In this document: piece after piece, positions 17,611-26,952 of the stretch
Layout: each line of letters opens with the position of its first letter
How positions within the stretch are numbered: position 1 is the first letter of the stretch
From: Pseudochrobactrum kiredjianiae
GTDB lineage: Bacteria; Pseudomonadota; Alphaproteobacteria; Rhizobiales; Rhizobiaceae
NCBI RefSeq assembly: GCF_030362795.1
Contig: NZ_JAUCBM010000001.1
Coordinates: 496,001-560,000, forward strand
Direction: 5' to 3'
Length of the DNA stretch: 64,000 nt
Position numbers and translations under genes: made by a program
Notes under the pieces: generated by a model
Database searches by the model: none
Told to the model about the DNA's origin: nothing
What the model saw: the letters and a program-made list of their open reading frames with translations, nothing else

Positions 17611-19710
17611 TTAGTGATGCCGGCTGGCAATAAAATCGCATACTTCCGGCTGCGGCATCGGTTTTCCGGTGAAAAATCCCTGCACTTCGCCAAAATGTTC
17701 ACGCTTCAGACGGGTCAGTTGTTCCTGAGTCTCCACACCTTCTGCCGTGGTTGTGATATTAAAGGCGCTACCCAGTGAAACCACAGCTTGCAAAATTGCC
17801 AGATTGCGTTTGTCGCTATCAATATCGGAGACAAAACTGCGGTCAATTTTGATCTTATCGAAGGGGAAGGTGCGTAAGTAATTGAGAGATGAATAACCGG
17901 TGCCGAAATCATCCATGGCGATACGCACCCCGAGTTTACGCAATTCAAACAGCAATTCGGTATTATAGGCAGTATTGGAGAGCAGAACGGTCTCGGTTAT
18001 TTCCAGTTCCAGACGGTTCGCCTGCAATCCGCTGGTGGCAAGCGCGGATTTAACAATGTCCAGCATATTACGACTGTTGAACTGTACCGGTGACAAATTA
18101 ACCGAAACTCTGATGTTTTCAGGCCATCTTGTGGCATCCTGACAGGCCTGTTGCAAAGCCCATGCGCCAATCGCGGCGATAATGCCGGTATCTTCAGCAA
18201 TAGGAATAAAATCATCCGGCGCAATCAACCCGCGCGTTGGATGTTGCCAGCGCAGCAAGGCTTCGCAACCGGTAATCTGATCTGTCGTCAGGGAGAAAAT
18301 CGGCTGATAGAACAGAACAAACTCATCATTTTGTAGCGCTTTGTGTAATTCCATTGCCGTGCGGTGGCGTTTTTCAACGGCTTCGCGCATGGATTTCTCG
18401 TAAAACCGGTAAGTGCCGCGTAGATCGGCTTTGGCGGCATAAAGCGCCAGATCTGCATTGCGCAGCAGGGTATCAATATCCTGCCCATCCTGAGGGGCGA
18501 GAACAACGCCGATGGTACAGCCGACATATTCCGAATTGTCTTCCAAATTGTATGGCTGCTGAAACAGCTCTGTAATTTCTTCGACAAACAGGCTGATTTC
18601 TTGCCGGTAGTCAGGACTACTGATGTCAAAAGGATGAATGATCGCAAATTCATCGCCGCCAAGACGGGCAATAAAATCTTCCGGTCTTAAATAGGCACGC
18701 AGACGACGGGCAACCTGACAGAGTAATTCGTCACCGGCGGCGTGGCCGATACTATCATTAATATGTTTGAAATGATCGACATCCAGAAAAAGCAGGGCGT
18801 GTCCCTGATGTGGCTGTCCGGCAGAAAACAATTCGCTGGTATGTTGCGAGAAATAAACCCGATTTGGCAGATTGGTCAGGGCATCATGCAATGCGGCATG
18901 TGTCAGATGTGCCTGTAATGCCTGTTTTTCGGTAATATCCTCCATCAAGCCGATGAGATAACGCGAATTACCACCGATTTGCGCCGGAATTGCGCGTTTT
19001 ACCACTCTGATTTGGCGGGTATTGCCGGGTAGAGGAATATTATTTTCAACGGTGAGTGTCGTATCATTTTCCATGACATGACGATCTTCGCTGACAAAGC
19101 AGTTGGAATAATCTGCACTGAAAATCTGATGATCCGTTTTGCCGATTACGTCAACAGCATCTTTGCCGGTAATCGTTTTTGCAGCCTCGTTAAACAGAAT
19201 GTAGCGGCCGTCATCCTGCATATCTTTAATAAATACACCAACCGGCAGGTTCTTAATCAGACTGTCCAGCAGAGAGCGGGTTTGATTGATCTCATGGCGT
19301 GCCTGAGTAATCTCTGTCTGATCCTGAATAATCACCAGAACCGCAGGCTTGCCGCCAAAAACAGTGCGGCGGCCATAGGTGCCAACCTCGACTATGTCAC
19401 CATTGGCTTTCAGGTGTTTCCAGAGCTGCGGTTTGCCAAAATCAATGTCTGCGTTGATCGCTTCACGCATGCGTTCATATTCGCATTCCGGCCGGATATC
19501 GAGCATGGTCATCCCGGCCATTTGCTGTTCCGAATAGCCATAAAATTCATAGACAGCATTATTGAGCAGCAGAAACTTCAACGAAACCGGATCATAAAGC
19601 CACATCGGTATCGGGTGCTGGGTAAATAACAACCGGAAATCGCTCTCCGAGAGCGGCGCCTGAATGAAGGGCCAGGAGTCGGTCTGATGAGACAAAGGAA
19701 CAGTTGTCAT
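17611..19710 (-). CDS. PAS-PAS-GGDEF-EAL cyclic-di-GMP protein
   Basis: 699 residues, soluble. Two PAS domains (about 20-135 and 145-270; FRLLFTQHPIPMWLYD, VGVFIKDMQDDGRYILFNEAA), a GGDEF domain (about 275-435, RLGGDEFAII intact) and an EAL domain (about 445-695) with CEALLRWQHP, EITET, DDFGTGYSS, KIDRSFV and EGVET. Both catalytic domains keep their key residues, so it may make or break cyclic-di-GMP depending on the PAS input. It has no membrane segment, implying a cytosolic signal such as redox state or a ligand. It is transcribed alone; upstream is a long AT-rich gap. Confidence 0.93.
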   Translation of the reverse strand: MTTVPLSHQTDSWPFIQAPLSESDFRLLFTQHPIPMWLYDPVSLKFLLLNNAVYEFYGYSEQQMAGMTMLDIRPECEYERMREAINADIDFGKPQLWKHLKANGDIVEVGTYGRRTVFGGKPAVLVIIQDQTEITQARHEINQTRSLLDSLIKNLPVGVFIKDMQDDGRYILFNEAAKTITGKDAVDVIGKTDHQIFSADYSNCFVSEDRHVMENDTTLTVENNIPLPGNTRQIRVVKRAIPAQIGGNSRYLIGLMEDITEKQALQAHLTHAALHDALTNLPNRVYFSQHTSELFSAGQPHQGHALLFLDVDHFKHINDSIGHAAGDELLCQVARRLRAYLRPEDFIARLGGDEFAIIHPFDISSPDYRQEISLFVEEITELFQQPYNLEDNSEYVGCTIGVVLAPQDGQDIDTLLRNADLALYAAKADLRGTYRFYEKSMREAVEKRHRTAMELHKALQNDEFVLFYQPIFSLTTDQITGCEALLRWQHPTRGLIAPDDFIPIAEDTGIIAAIGAWALQQACQDATRWPENIRVSVNLSPVQFNSRNMLDIVKSALATSGLQANRLELEITETVLLSNTAYNTELLFELRKLGVRIAMDDFGTGYSSLNYLRTFPFDKIKIDRSFVSDIDSDKRNLAILQAVVSLGSAFNITTTAEGVETQEQLTRLKREHFGEVQGFFTGKPMPQPEVCDFIASRHH

Positions 19711-20206
19711 AAAGGCTCCGTGGCTTTTAACCGGTAAATAGCGCGCCGGACTGTGCCGGACAGGCGTATTTACGCAAATCTGAGCCTATACTACTCATCA
19801 CAAATCTTAAAACCACATTACAGCGGCGCGATAATATTTTTAAGGTTTTTGGAGCGTTGTACAGGCGTTTAAATTGATATCTCATTGAAAATGCTTGGAG
19901 ATTTTTTTGATAATTTTTTGTCGTTTTATGCGAAATATTTACCACTCTGTCTGTTATTACCATTAAAAAGCCTGCAAAGACATCCGGCTGTGAAATTCGC
20001 GTGTCTGCGCCGCCCCGCCATCTTGCTTCATGATGCTGCTTTACCTAAAAGCTATGCCTTGTGTGACGTTTTTATGAACCTTCAGTGGCCGCCGGATAAA
20101 TTAAGATGCATCGGTAAAAAATACCGGTTGATCAGAAAATAAAGGTGAGTGCGGAGGGGTAACGCAGCAGGGATAAAAATGTTCCTGCTTATTCCGGAAG
20201 TTATCA
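19711..20206. other. Divergent intergenic gap, no gene seen
   Basis: Nearly 500 AT-rich bases between the GGDEF-EAL gene (minus) and the phosphotransferase gene (plus). Open frames of 78-85 codons exist on both strands but have no ribosome binding site, odd composition and no recognisable domain. The stretch must contain two promoters. Confidence 0.45.
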
Positions 20207-22291
20207 TTGAGCAATCTTGCCACCCATAGTGCCCCGCACGCTGCATCCTTTTCTGAAGATAAGCTTCATGAAGGGGCTAAGCCTGAATCTGCGGCCGGAA
20301 CAGCGCGGTTCCGCGCATATTTTGGACGCAGACACTGGGTGTGGCGGGCGCTGATTGCGGCGTGTGGTTCTGCGATCATCACAGTATCTGTGCTGATGCT
20401 GACGGAATGGCTGATGCGTGGTTCTTTTGCCTCATGGCAACAGTTTTTCTCGCTCTCCCACCGCCCGTTATGGACGACATTGGCTCTGGTCTTTTTGACT
20501 ATGCTGCTGCTGGACGGATTGCTTGGGCGCTTGTGGCAGGGCGTGATGATTGTTGCGCCGGTTTTGCTTGGCTTTGCATGGTTCAGCCAACAGAAGGGCA
20601 TGTATCTCGGAGATCCGCTCTATCCCAGCGATCTGCTGTATAGCCGACAGGTGATTGATCTGATGCCGCTGCTGGTGCGCGACCGCCCGCTGGATGCGGT
20701 GCTGATCGTGCTGGCATTGCTCGCAGCTATTGCGGGACTGTATTTTTGCTGGCGCTATTTCCGCCGCTCAATGCCAAAACTCAGCTGGGCAGCACGGGGC
20801 GCACGGCTGGCGGTTGCCTTGCCGGTTTTGGTCTGGTTTGGCAGTGTTTCTGATTATTCGAGCTTCTCTTATATCCGTGATCGCATGGGTATTGTGCCGA
20901 TGATGTGGGATCAGAAGGAAAATTACGCCCATAACGGGCTGGTTGTGGCTTTTATCTTTAATATTCCTATGGCCAATGTGTCTGCGCCCAATGGTTATTC
21001 GCAGGAACGGATTGAAAGCATCGCGGAATATTTGTTCCCTGCAGATGCCGATGGCGACCTGAGCGGCGTGGCCGGTACGCATGGGGAAGCGATCGTTCCG
21101 GTTGCTATGCGTAATGATGACAAGCCGGATGTGATTATGATTATGAGTGAATCCTTCTGGGATCCCTCACGTCTGCCGGGTGTCGCCTTTGATGAAGACC
21201 CGATCAAAAATGTGCGCGCAAACCAGTCCGGCCATGTGTTCTCGCCGGAATTCGGCGGCATGACCGCGAATGTCGAGTTCGAGGCGCTGACCGGTTTCTC
21301 CAATGCGTTTTTGCCTTATGGCAGTATTCCTTACCAGCAATATGTTCGCAGGCCTGTTCCGTCTTTGGCCTCTTTCTTCGGAGAGCAGGGTTATGAGACG
21401 CGTGCCTTGCACCCGTATCGCCAGTGGTTCTGGAACCGTGGTTCGGTTTATGAGAATTTCGGCTTTGATAAATTCCTGTCAGAGGAAAATCTGCCGGAAC
21501 TGATGAAAAAAGGCCATCTCGCCTCGGATGAAGAGTTCACCAGCGAGATTATCCGTGCCGCTGAAGAGGCTGAAAAGCCGCTTTTCCTGTTTGGCGTGTC
21601 TTTGCAGGGGCATGGTCCTTATGCACCGAGCCGCTATCCGGACAGCAAGATTAAAGTTGTAACCGATGCAGGCAGCGCTGTGAGCGAGGCTTCAAAAGGT
21701 TCGGTACGGTCATATGCGCAAGGCGCGCAGGATGCGGATATCAATCTGGCGCGGTTAATGGACTGGGCGAAAAAACGCGAACGGGAAACCATTATTGTGT
21801 TTTTCGGCGATCATCTGCCACCCTTGGGTGATGTCTATGTCGAAAGCGGTTTCATGAAAACCCGCGCGGCCAGTCGTGTGGATACTGCCGATCATATGAT
21901 GGCGCAGCATGAGACCCCGCTGGTTCTGTGGTCAAGCCGCACCAATAGTTTGCGTGGTGTGGGAACCGTCAGTCCGTCCTTCCTGCCGCTGTACGTTCTG
22001 GAAATGGCAGGTCTTCAGCACCCTTATTACACCGGTTTTCTGGGTAAAGTGCATCAGGAATATAGTGTGATTGACGGCCATATGCTGCTGGACAAGGATT
22101 ACACGCCGCATGCAGGCTGGATGCAGCAACCGGTTCTTCCGCAGATTTTGCAGGATTATCGTCAGGTGCAATATGACATGATGTTCGGCAATACCTATTC
22201 AAAGGAAAAGATTTTTCCGTTTTTGAGTGCCGGAACTTATGCTGTGACCGATCAGGATAATAAAGAGCAGGTTACATCAACGAAATATTAA
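20207..22291 (+). CDS. LTA-synthase-like phosphoglycerol / phosphoethanolamine transferase
   Basis: 694 residues. About five membrane helices in residues 45-215 are followed by a periplasmic sulfatase-fold domain of the alkaline phosphatase superfamily (about 300-620): KPDVIMIMSESFWD (metal glutamate), GGMTANVEFEALTG (region of the nucleophilic threonine), GVSLQGHGPY and FFGDHLPPLG (metal ligands). Gram-negative members move phosphoglycerol or phosphoethanolamine from lipids onto periplasmic glucans or glycolipids; in this order cyclic beta-glucan is a plausible acceptor, but that is inference. The start is TTG at 20207 behind CCGGAAG, with no alternative ATG before the first helix. Confidence 0.82.
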   Translation: MSNLATHSAPHAASFSEDKLHEGAKPESAAGTARFRAYFGRRHWVWRALIAACGSAIITVSVLMLTEWLMRGSFASWQQFFSLSHRPLWTTLALVFLTMLLLDGLLGRLWQGVMIVAPVLLGFAWFSQQKGMYLGDPLYPSDLLYSRQVIDLMPLLVRDRPLDAVLIVLALLAAIAGLYFCWRYFRRSMPKLSWAARGARLAVALPVLVWFGSVSDYSSFSYIRDRMGIVPMMWDQKENYAHNGLVVAFIFNIPMANVSAPNGYSQERIESIAEYLFPADADGDLSGVAGTHGEAIVPVAMRNDDKPDVIMIMSESFWDPSRLPGVAFDEDPIKNVRANQSGHVFSPEFGGMTANVEFEALTGFSNAFLPYGSIPYQQYVRRPVPSLASFFGEQGYETRALHPYRQWFWNRGSVYENFGFDKFLSEENLPELMKKGHLASDEEFTSEIIRAAEEAEKPLFLFGVSLQGHGPYAPSRYPDSKIKVVTDAGSAVSEASKGSVRSYAQGAQDADINLARLMDWAKKRERETIIVFFGDHLPPLGDVYVESGFMKTRAASRVDTADHMMAQHETPLVLWSSRTNSLRGVGTVSPSFLPLYVLEMAGLQHPYYTGFLGKVHQEYSVIDGHMLLDKDYTPHAGWMQQPVLPQILQDYRQVQYDMMFGNTYSKEKIFPFLSAGTYAVTDQDNKEQVTSTKY

Positions 22292-22379
22292 AAACGCTTC
22301 TGCCAGATCAGTAACCAGTTCGGTTTTGGCTTCATTCCTGTGGTTTTTACGTACTTGCTATGATTTGATAATTTTTTTA

Positions 22380-22393
22380 TCTTTGATCAAAGA
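22380..22393. promoter_or_regulatory. 14-bp perfect palindrome upstream of the HWE kinase gene
   Basis: TCTTTGATCAAAGA, 79 bases before the start of the next gene, inside an AT-rich promoter-like stretch. It could be an operator; the protein is unknown. Confidence 0.3.
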
Positions 22394-22471
22394 TTGCGAG
22401 TATCGTTCTTTTTTCTGATGGGAGGCTTTGCCTTTTTGTTTGGAAAATGAACCGATCAGGGGAGAGCGAAT

Positions 22472-24532
22472 TTGAAGCGGCATCTTACGCAATTTGCGCT
22501 GGTCTTGTTGCTTCCGCTGATCTTCTTGTCAGGCTTTTTTCTGTGGCTGCTGGTCGTGCAGGAAAGAACCCGCATTGAAAACCAGACATTAGATGTCACA
22601 CAAGCTCTGTCCATTACTATTGACCGCGAAATTTACGGACTACAGCGTGCGGCTGAAATCATCAGCTATTCCAATATTTTAAAAAACGGCCGTTTTGATA
22701 TTCTGCAAACGACATTGCGGGATATGGCGGCTGAGCTGAATATTGTGATGACGATCTATGATCCGGAAGCGAAGCTGCTTGTGTCGTCGGATACGGCACA
22801 TATTGCGGATATCCCGCTTTTGACAAAGGCAGACTTACAAAATGTCTCCCCTGAGAAACCGACTTATGTGAGCGGCCTCATGCGTGCCGGACAGGAAGAT
22901 CCTTATTATTTTACGGTGTTGCGTCCGGTTCTGGTTGAGGGAAGGGTGCAATATTACCTTGCTTTGACGATGGAAGCCCAGCGGATCAGCGATATTTTGA
23001 ATATGCGTGATATCCATAAAAACTGGACGGCTTTTGTTGTTGATGAGAATGACAGGGTTTTGGCGCGCAGTAGCAACAGCAAGGATTATACGGGCAAGCT
23101 GATACCGGATAATTTGCGAGCCGTTACGCGGGATGCGGAGGGTTTTTGGAGCGGTAAAATTCTCGATGGCAATGAGGTTTTCGGTTATTATATCCGCTCT
23201 GATTTAAGTGGCTGGAGAACCGCAATCGGCGTTAATCGGGCGGAGCTGAACCGGCCGGTCTGGCTGGCCTTTGCTTATTTCGTGTTGCTGCTCGTCGGGA
23301 CTGTGCTGTTGAGTGTGGTTCTGGCTGGTTTCTTTGGCCGTAGAATTTCCCGACCGGTACGAAAACTGGCCGCACAGGCTAAAGCTGTTGGTGATGTACC
23401 TGCGGTTAAACCGCTGAAATCAGGTATTGTTGAGCTGGATGTGGTCAGCGACGCGCTGGCCGAGGCTGATAAGCGTAACCGCAGCAAAGAACTGAGACTG
23501 CTGGAAGCACAATTGCGACTGCAAATGGCGCTCGATGCGGGCAATATCGGTGTATGGGAATATAGTCCTGATGATGCCGGTGTCACACTGGACGGTCGTG
23601 CCAGCCATATGCTGGCATTTGAGGACAGGCATAAAATCAATTTTGATACGGATTTCATGCCACTGGTGCATGATGAGGACAGGACGCGCGTTGAAACAGC
23701 AATGGGCAAAGCCTTGCAATCCGGTGAGATCGTGCGGGAAACTTTCCGTATCCGTGATGAAGATCAGCCGCATCCACTCTGGGTGACAGGTATTGGCCGC
23801 CGTATTTACACGGATAGCGGCAAACCCTCTGTGCTTGGTTTACTCGTTAATGTCACAGCGGAGCAAATGGCATTGCAACAGCGCGAGGTGGTGGCGCAGG
23901 AGCTTAACCACCGGCTGAAAAATATGTTTGCGGTTATCATCAGCCTGATGAATTTATCGGCGCGGGGCAAAACGGATGTGCAGGATTATGTCAGGCAGAT
24001 GCGTGAGCGGATGACAGCGCTCGCCAGTGCTTTTACGCTGACCTATCAGAATAATACGACGGCGCTTAGTCCGCAGACACATATTTCCCTGAATGAATTG
24101 CTGAGCCGTTTAGCGGAGCCCTACGGTTTTGCTGATCAGGAACGTATTCGCATTACGGGCGAGGCGCTGTTATGCCCTGTCGGGCATGTCACGCCGATTA
24201 GTCTGGTTTTTCATGAGCTGGTGACCAATGCAGTCAAACACGGTGCTTTATCCGTGCCGCAAGGGCATGTGGAAATCCGGTTGTCGAAACAGGCGCCGTT
24301 CATGACGATTGAATGGCTCGAAATCCATGGGCCTGAAATTACGCAGGAACCTTTAACGCGTGGTTTTGGTTCCCGCCTTAAGCAAATGAGCATTGATGTG
24401 CAAATGCAGGGTTCTTTTAAAGAGGTTTGGGCGAAAGAAGGCCTCATTTGCATCATTCAGTTGCCACTGCCCGATCTGACTGATCTGGCTGAGCAGAAGA
24501 GTGGGCAGGAGAGCGGACAGGAGCAGGGCTAA
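22472..24532 (+). CDS. HWE-family sensor histidine kinase
   Basis: 686 residues. A membrane helix (8-28) and a second at about 267-290 bracket a periplasmic sensor of some 235 residues resembling a Cache domain. A HAMP linker (RRISRPVRKLAAQAKAVG) and a PAS domain (about 350-460) follow, then the HWE kinase core: phospho-acceptor QELNHRLKNMFAVI near residue 475, FHELVTNAVKHGAL and IEWLEIHGP. HWE kinases are concentrated in Rhizobiales and often act in general stress or light/redox pathways. TTG start at 22472 behind AGGGGAGAG. No response regulator is adjacent, so its partner is unknown. It meets cueR tail to tail with a four-base gap. Confidence 0.88.
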   Translation: MKRHLTQFALVLLLPLIFLSGFFLWLLVVQERTRIENQTLDVTQALSITIDREIYGLQRAAEIISYSNILKNGRFDILQTTLRDMAAELNIVMTIYDPEAKLLVSSDTAHIADIPLLTKADLQNVSPEKPTYVSGLMRAGQEDPYYFTVLRPVLVEGRVQYYLALTMEAQRISDILNMRDIHKNWTAFVVDENDRVLARSSNSKDYTGKLIPDNLRAVTRDAEGFWSGKILDGNEVFGYYIRSDLSGWRTAIGVNRAELNRPVWLAFAYFVLLLVGTVLLSVVLAGFFGRRISRPVRKLAAQAKAVGDVPAVKPLKSGIVELDVVSDALAEADKRNRSKELRLLEAQLRLQMALDAGNIGVWEYSPDDAGVTLDGRASHMLAFEDRHKINFDTDFMPLVHDEDRTRVETAMGKALQSGEIVRETFRIRDEDQPHPLWVTGIGRRIYTDSGKPSVLGLLVNVTAEQMALQQREVVAQELNHRLKNMFAVIISLMNLSARGKTDVQDYVRQMRERMTALASAFTLTYQNNTTALSPQTHISLNELLSRLAEPYGFADQERIRITGEALLCPVGHVTPISLVFHELVTNAVKHGALSVPQGHVEIRLSKQAPFMTIEWLEIHGPEITQEPLTRGFGSRLKQMSIDVQMQGSFKEVWAKEGLICIIQLPLPDLTDLAEQKSGQESGQEQG

Positions 24533-24536
24533 ATCA

Positions 24537-24980
24537 CTATTTCTTGGCACCGGTTTTGCTGCAATTATGCTTATTCTCTGCAATCATCTGGTTTTGCAGG
24601 GACAGGGCATCAATAATAGCGCAATTCGGATCATTATCGCCGTGGCAGCGGTCGGCCAATTGCTGCAAAGTATCGGCCATGGAGCGCATATCGGCGATTT
24701 TTGTTTCGAGTTCAGCCACATGGGCTAAAGCAATTTGCTTGACCTCTGCCGAGGCACGCTGATCATTGCGCCAGAGATTGAGCAGTAGTTTGATCCGCTC
24801 CAGCGACAGGCCGAGATCGCGGCACTGGCGGATAAAGCGCAGATTTTGCACATCGCGATCCGAATAGACGCGATAGCCGGATGCGGTGCGGTTGGCCGGA
24901 TCAATCAGCCCGATGGATTCATAGTAGCGGATCATCTTGGCGGAGATGCCGGATGCTTTTTCTGCCTCGCCGATTATCAT
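24537..24980 (-). CDS. cueR: Copper-sensing MerR-family regulator
   Basis: 147 residues: N-terminal MerR winged helix (IGEAEKASGISAKMIRYYESIGL, GYRVYSDRDVQNLRFI), a dimerising coiled coil, and the metal loop CHGDNDPNCAI. The two cysteines seven residues apart match the Cu(I)-binding pair of CueR (C-X7-C), separating it from zinc or mercury sensors. Its expected target is visible in this window in front of copZ-copA at 17515-17545. Downstream on the minus strand it runs into the convergent HWE kinase; upstream is a palindromic repeat. Confidence 0.92.
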   Translation of the reverse strand: MIIGEAEKASGISAKMIRYYESIGLIDPANRTASGYRVYSDRDVQNLRFIRQCRDLGLSLERIKLLLNLWRNDQRASAEVKQIALAHVAELETKIADMRSMADTLQQLADRCHGDNDPNCAIIDALSLQNQMIAENKHNCSKTGAKK

Positions 24981-24999
24981 GAGTCGCTCCGATCAGTCA

Positions 25000-25207
25000 T
25001 AGAGTGCCGTGTGCCAGACTTGGCACACAAAACCCGCTCTAACACTTTCAAATCAGAGCATAATTTTCCTTACACTGATCTAAAGCATGTCGCGCTCAAA
25101 TGTATTCATTTGAGCTACCGCGAACATGCAATAATTAAATGAACCTAGAGCGAGCGCAGTGGATACGATTAAACGCAACACGCTCTAGGTTTCAGGAATT
25201 ATGCTCT
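25000..25207. repeat. Mosaic palindromic repeat, copy 2, split by another repeat
   Basis: The left part (25000-25080) matches the other copies up to ACTGATC, and the right part (about 25188-25207, TTTCAGGAATTATGCTCT) completes the second hairpin. Between them lies about 107 bp of different palindromic DNA: a TTTGAGC-containing hairpin with GCATGTCGCG / CGCGAACATGC arms, and CCTAGAGCG ... CGCTCTAGG. See findings. Confidence 0.75.
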
Positions 25208-25321
25208 GGTCACTATTATATAGGTTTGACTGCAGCTTATCAAAGAGCTGACCATTTGGCTTTCAAACTAATATTATGTAGTGACAGCGTCGAAAACTTC
25301 ATATAATTACTGATATATCAC

Positions 25322-25412
25322 GATCATTCCGAATGATCATCGCTTGATACGGCCTCAGCCATAGTCAGCGGTGGAAAAATCATATTAGTTTGATGCATCA
25401 TATACGTATATG
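25322..25412. promoter_or_regulatory. Two palindromes upstream of the semialdehyde dehydrogenase
   Basis: GATCATTC-C-GAATGATC (25322-25338) and CATATACGTATATG (25399-25412) are both perfect dyads, 127 and 53 bases before the gene. The second has the size and TATAC core common in GntR-family operators. No regulator gene is adjacent. Confidence 0.45.
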
Positions 25413-25464
25413 CAGCCAATAAGTTGAAACATTCGGGTGACACGCAAAGGGGAGTTTGCAGGAT

Positions 25465-26901
25465 ATGACATTGCATAAAAATCTGATCAATGGCGAATGG
25501 GTTGGCGGCGAGGCGATCCCGAATATCAGTCCGTCTGATACCAATGATGTGGTGGGTGAATATGCCCGTGCCACGCAGGCCGATGCGCTGAGCGCGATTG
25601 CAGCAGCCAAGGCGGCATTTCCGTCATGGTCACGCTCCGGCATCATGGAGCGCCATGCGATCCTGCGCAAAACCTCTGACGAAATTCTGGCGCGCAAAGA
25701 AGAACTCGGTCGTTTGCTGGCACGGGAAGAAGGCAAGACTTTACTGGAAGCCATTGGCGAAACCATGCGTGCCGCACAGATTTTCGACTTCTTTGCCAAT
25801 GAGGCTCTGCGCCTTGCCGGTGAAGTTCTGCCGTCGGTTCGCCCGAATATCGGTGTTGAAGTGACCCGTGAGCCGGTTGGTGTGGTCGGTATTATTACGC
25901 CGTGGAACTTCCCGATTGCCATTCCGTCATGGAAAATCGCACCGGCGCTTTGCTATGGTAATACCGTAGTGTTTAAACCGGCTGATCTGGTGCCGGGCTG
26001 CGCTCATGCAATTGTTGATATTCTGCACCGCGCAGGCCTGCCAAAAGGCGTGCTCAATCTGGTGATGGGCAAGGGCTCGGTTGTTGGTCAGGCTATTCTG
26101 GACAGTGCGGATGTACATGCACTGACCTTCACCGGTTCCACCGGTACCGGCCAGCGTGTTGCTGCGGCTTCTATCGTTCATAACCGTAAGTTCCAGCTGG
26201 AAATGGGCGGTAAAAATCCGTTTGTCATTCTGGATGATGCCGATCTGGATGTGGCCGTTGATGCCGCGCTTAATTCCTCTTTCTTCTCAACCGGTCAGCG
26301 CTGCACAGCATCGTCCCGCCTGATTGTGCAGGAAGGTATTCACGACCGCTTCGTGGATGCACTGGTTGCGCGTATGAAGACGCTGGTGATTGATGATGCT
26401 CTGAAATCCGGCACCCATATCGGCCCTGTGGTGGATGACAGCCAGCTGAAACAGGATCTGGATTACATTGCGCTTGGTTCACAGGAAGGTGCGAAACTGG
26501 CCTTTGGCGGTGAGCAGCTGGAACGCGGCACACCGGGCTTCTATCTGCGCCCTGCCTTGTTCACAGAGGCCACCAACCAGATGCGCATTTCCCGCGAGGA
26601 AATCTTCGGCCCTGTGGCCAGTGTTATCCGCGTGAAGAATTATGAAGAAGCATTGGCAACAGCCAATGATACAGCATTTGGCCTGTCTTCCGGCATTGCA
26701 ACAACCAGCCTGAAATATGCAACGCATTTCAAGCGCAACTCCGATGCAGGCATGGTGATGGTCAATCTGCCGACAGCGGGTGTGGATTTCCACGTGCCGT
26801 TTGGTGGTCGTAAAGGTTCCAGCTACGGCTCGCGTGAGCAGGGGCGTTATGCGGCAGAATTCTACACGACCGTTAAAACCGCTTATACGCTGGCTGGCTG
26901 A
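25465..26901 (+). CDS. Aldehyde dehydrogenase, 2,5-dioxovalerate dehydrogenase type
   Basis: 478 residues of the NAD(P) aldehyde dehydrogenase superfamily: GIITPWNFPIAIPSWKIAPAL, FTGSTGTGQRVA, LEMGGKNPFVILDDAD (general base) and catalytic cysteine in FFSTGQRCTASSR. The C-terminal PFGGRKGSSYGSREQGRYAAEFYT is characteristic of alpha-ketoglutaric semialdehyde (2,5-dioxovalerate) dehydrogenases of non-phosphorylating pentose, glucarate and hydroxyproline routes; succinate semialdehyde is an alternative. None of those pathway genes is next to it, so the substrate is inferred. ATG 25465 is chosen because AAGGGGAG ends ten bases upstream; a TTG at 25456 is too close to it. Confidence 0.86.
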   Translation: MTLHKNLINGEWVGGEAIPNISPSDTNDVVGEYARATQADALSAIAAAKAAFPSWSRSGIMERHAILRKTSDEILARKEELGRLLAREEGKTLLEAIGETMRAAQIFDFFANEALRLAGEVLPSVRPNIGVEVTREPVGVVGIITPWNFPIAIPSWKIAPALCYGNTVVFKPADLVPGCAHAIVDILHRAGLPKGVLNLVMGKGSVVGQAILDSADVHALTFTGSTGTGQRVAAASIVHNRKFQLEMGGKNPFVILDDADLDVAVDAALNSSFFSTGQRCTASSRLIVQEGIHDRFVDALVARMKTLVIDDALKSGTHIGPVVDDSQLKQDLDYIALGSQEGAKLAFGGEQLERGTPGFYLRPALFTEATNQMRISREEIFGPVASVIRVKNYEEALATANDTAFGLSSGIATTSLKYATHFKRNSDAGMVMVNLPTAGVDFHVPFGGRKGSSYGSREQGRYAAEFYTTVKTAYTLAG

Positions 26902-26920
26902 GACAACCGGTAAGACAAGG

Positions 26921-26952
26921 AAAAACGGAGAGGGCAACCTCTCCGTTTTTTT
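26921..26952 (+). terminator. Terminator after the aldehyde dehydrogenase
   Basis: AAAAACGGAGAGG-GCAA-CCTCTCCGTTTTTTT, a 13-base stem with a full T-run; it overlaps the end of the convergent small gene by two bases. Confidence 0.92.

Noticed and set aside
19885-20142. 85-codon plus-strand frame in the GGDEF/phosphotransferase gap
   Set aside because: No ribosome binding site, no recognisable domain, composition like random sequence.
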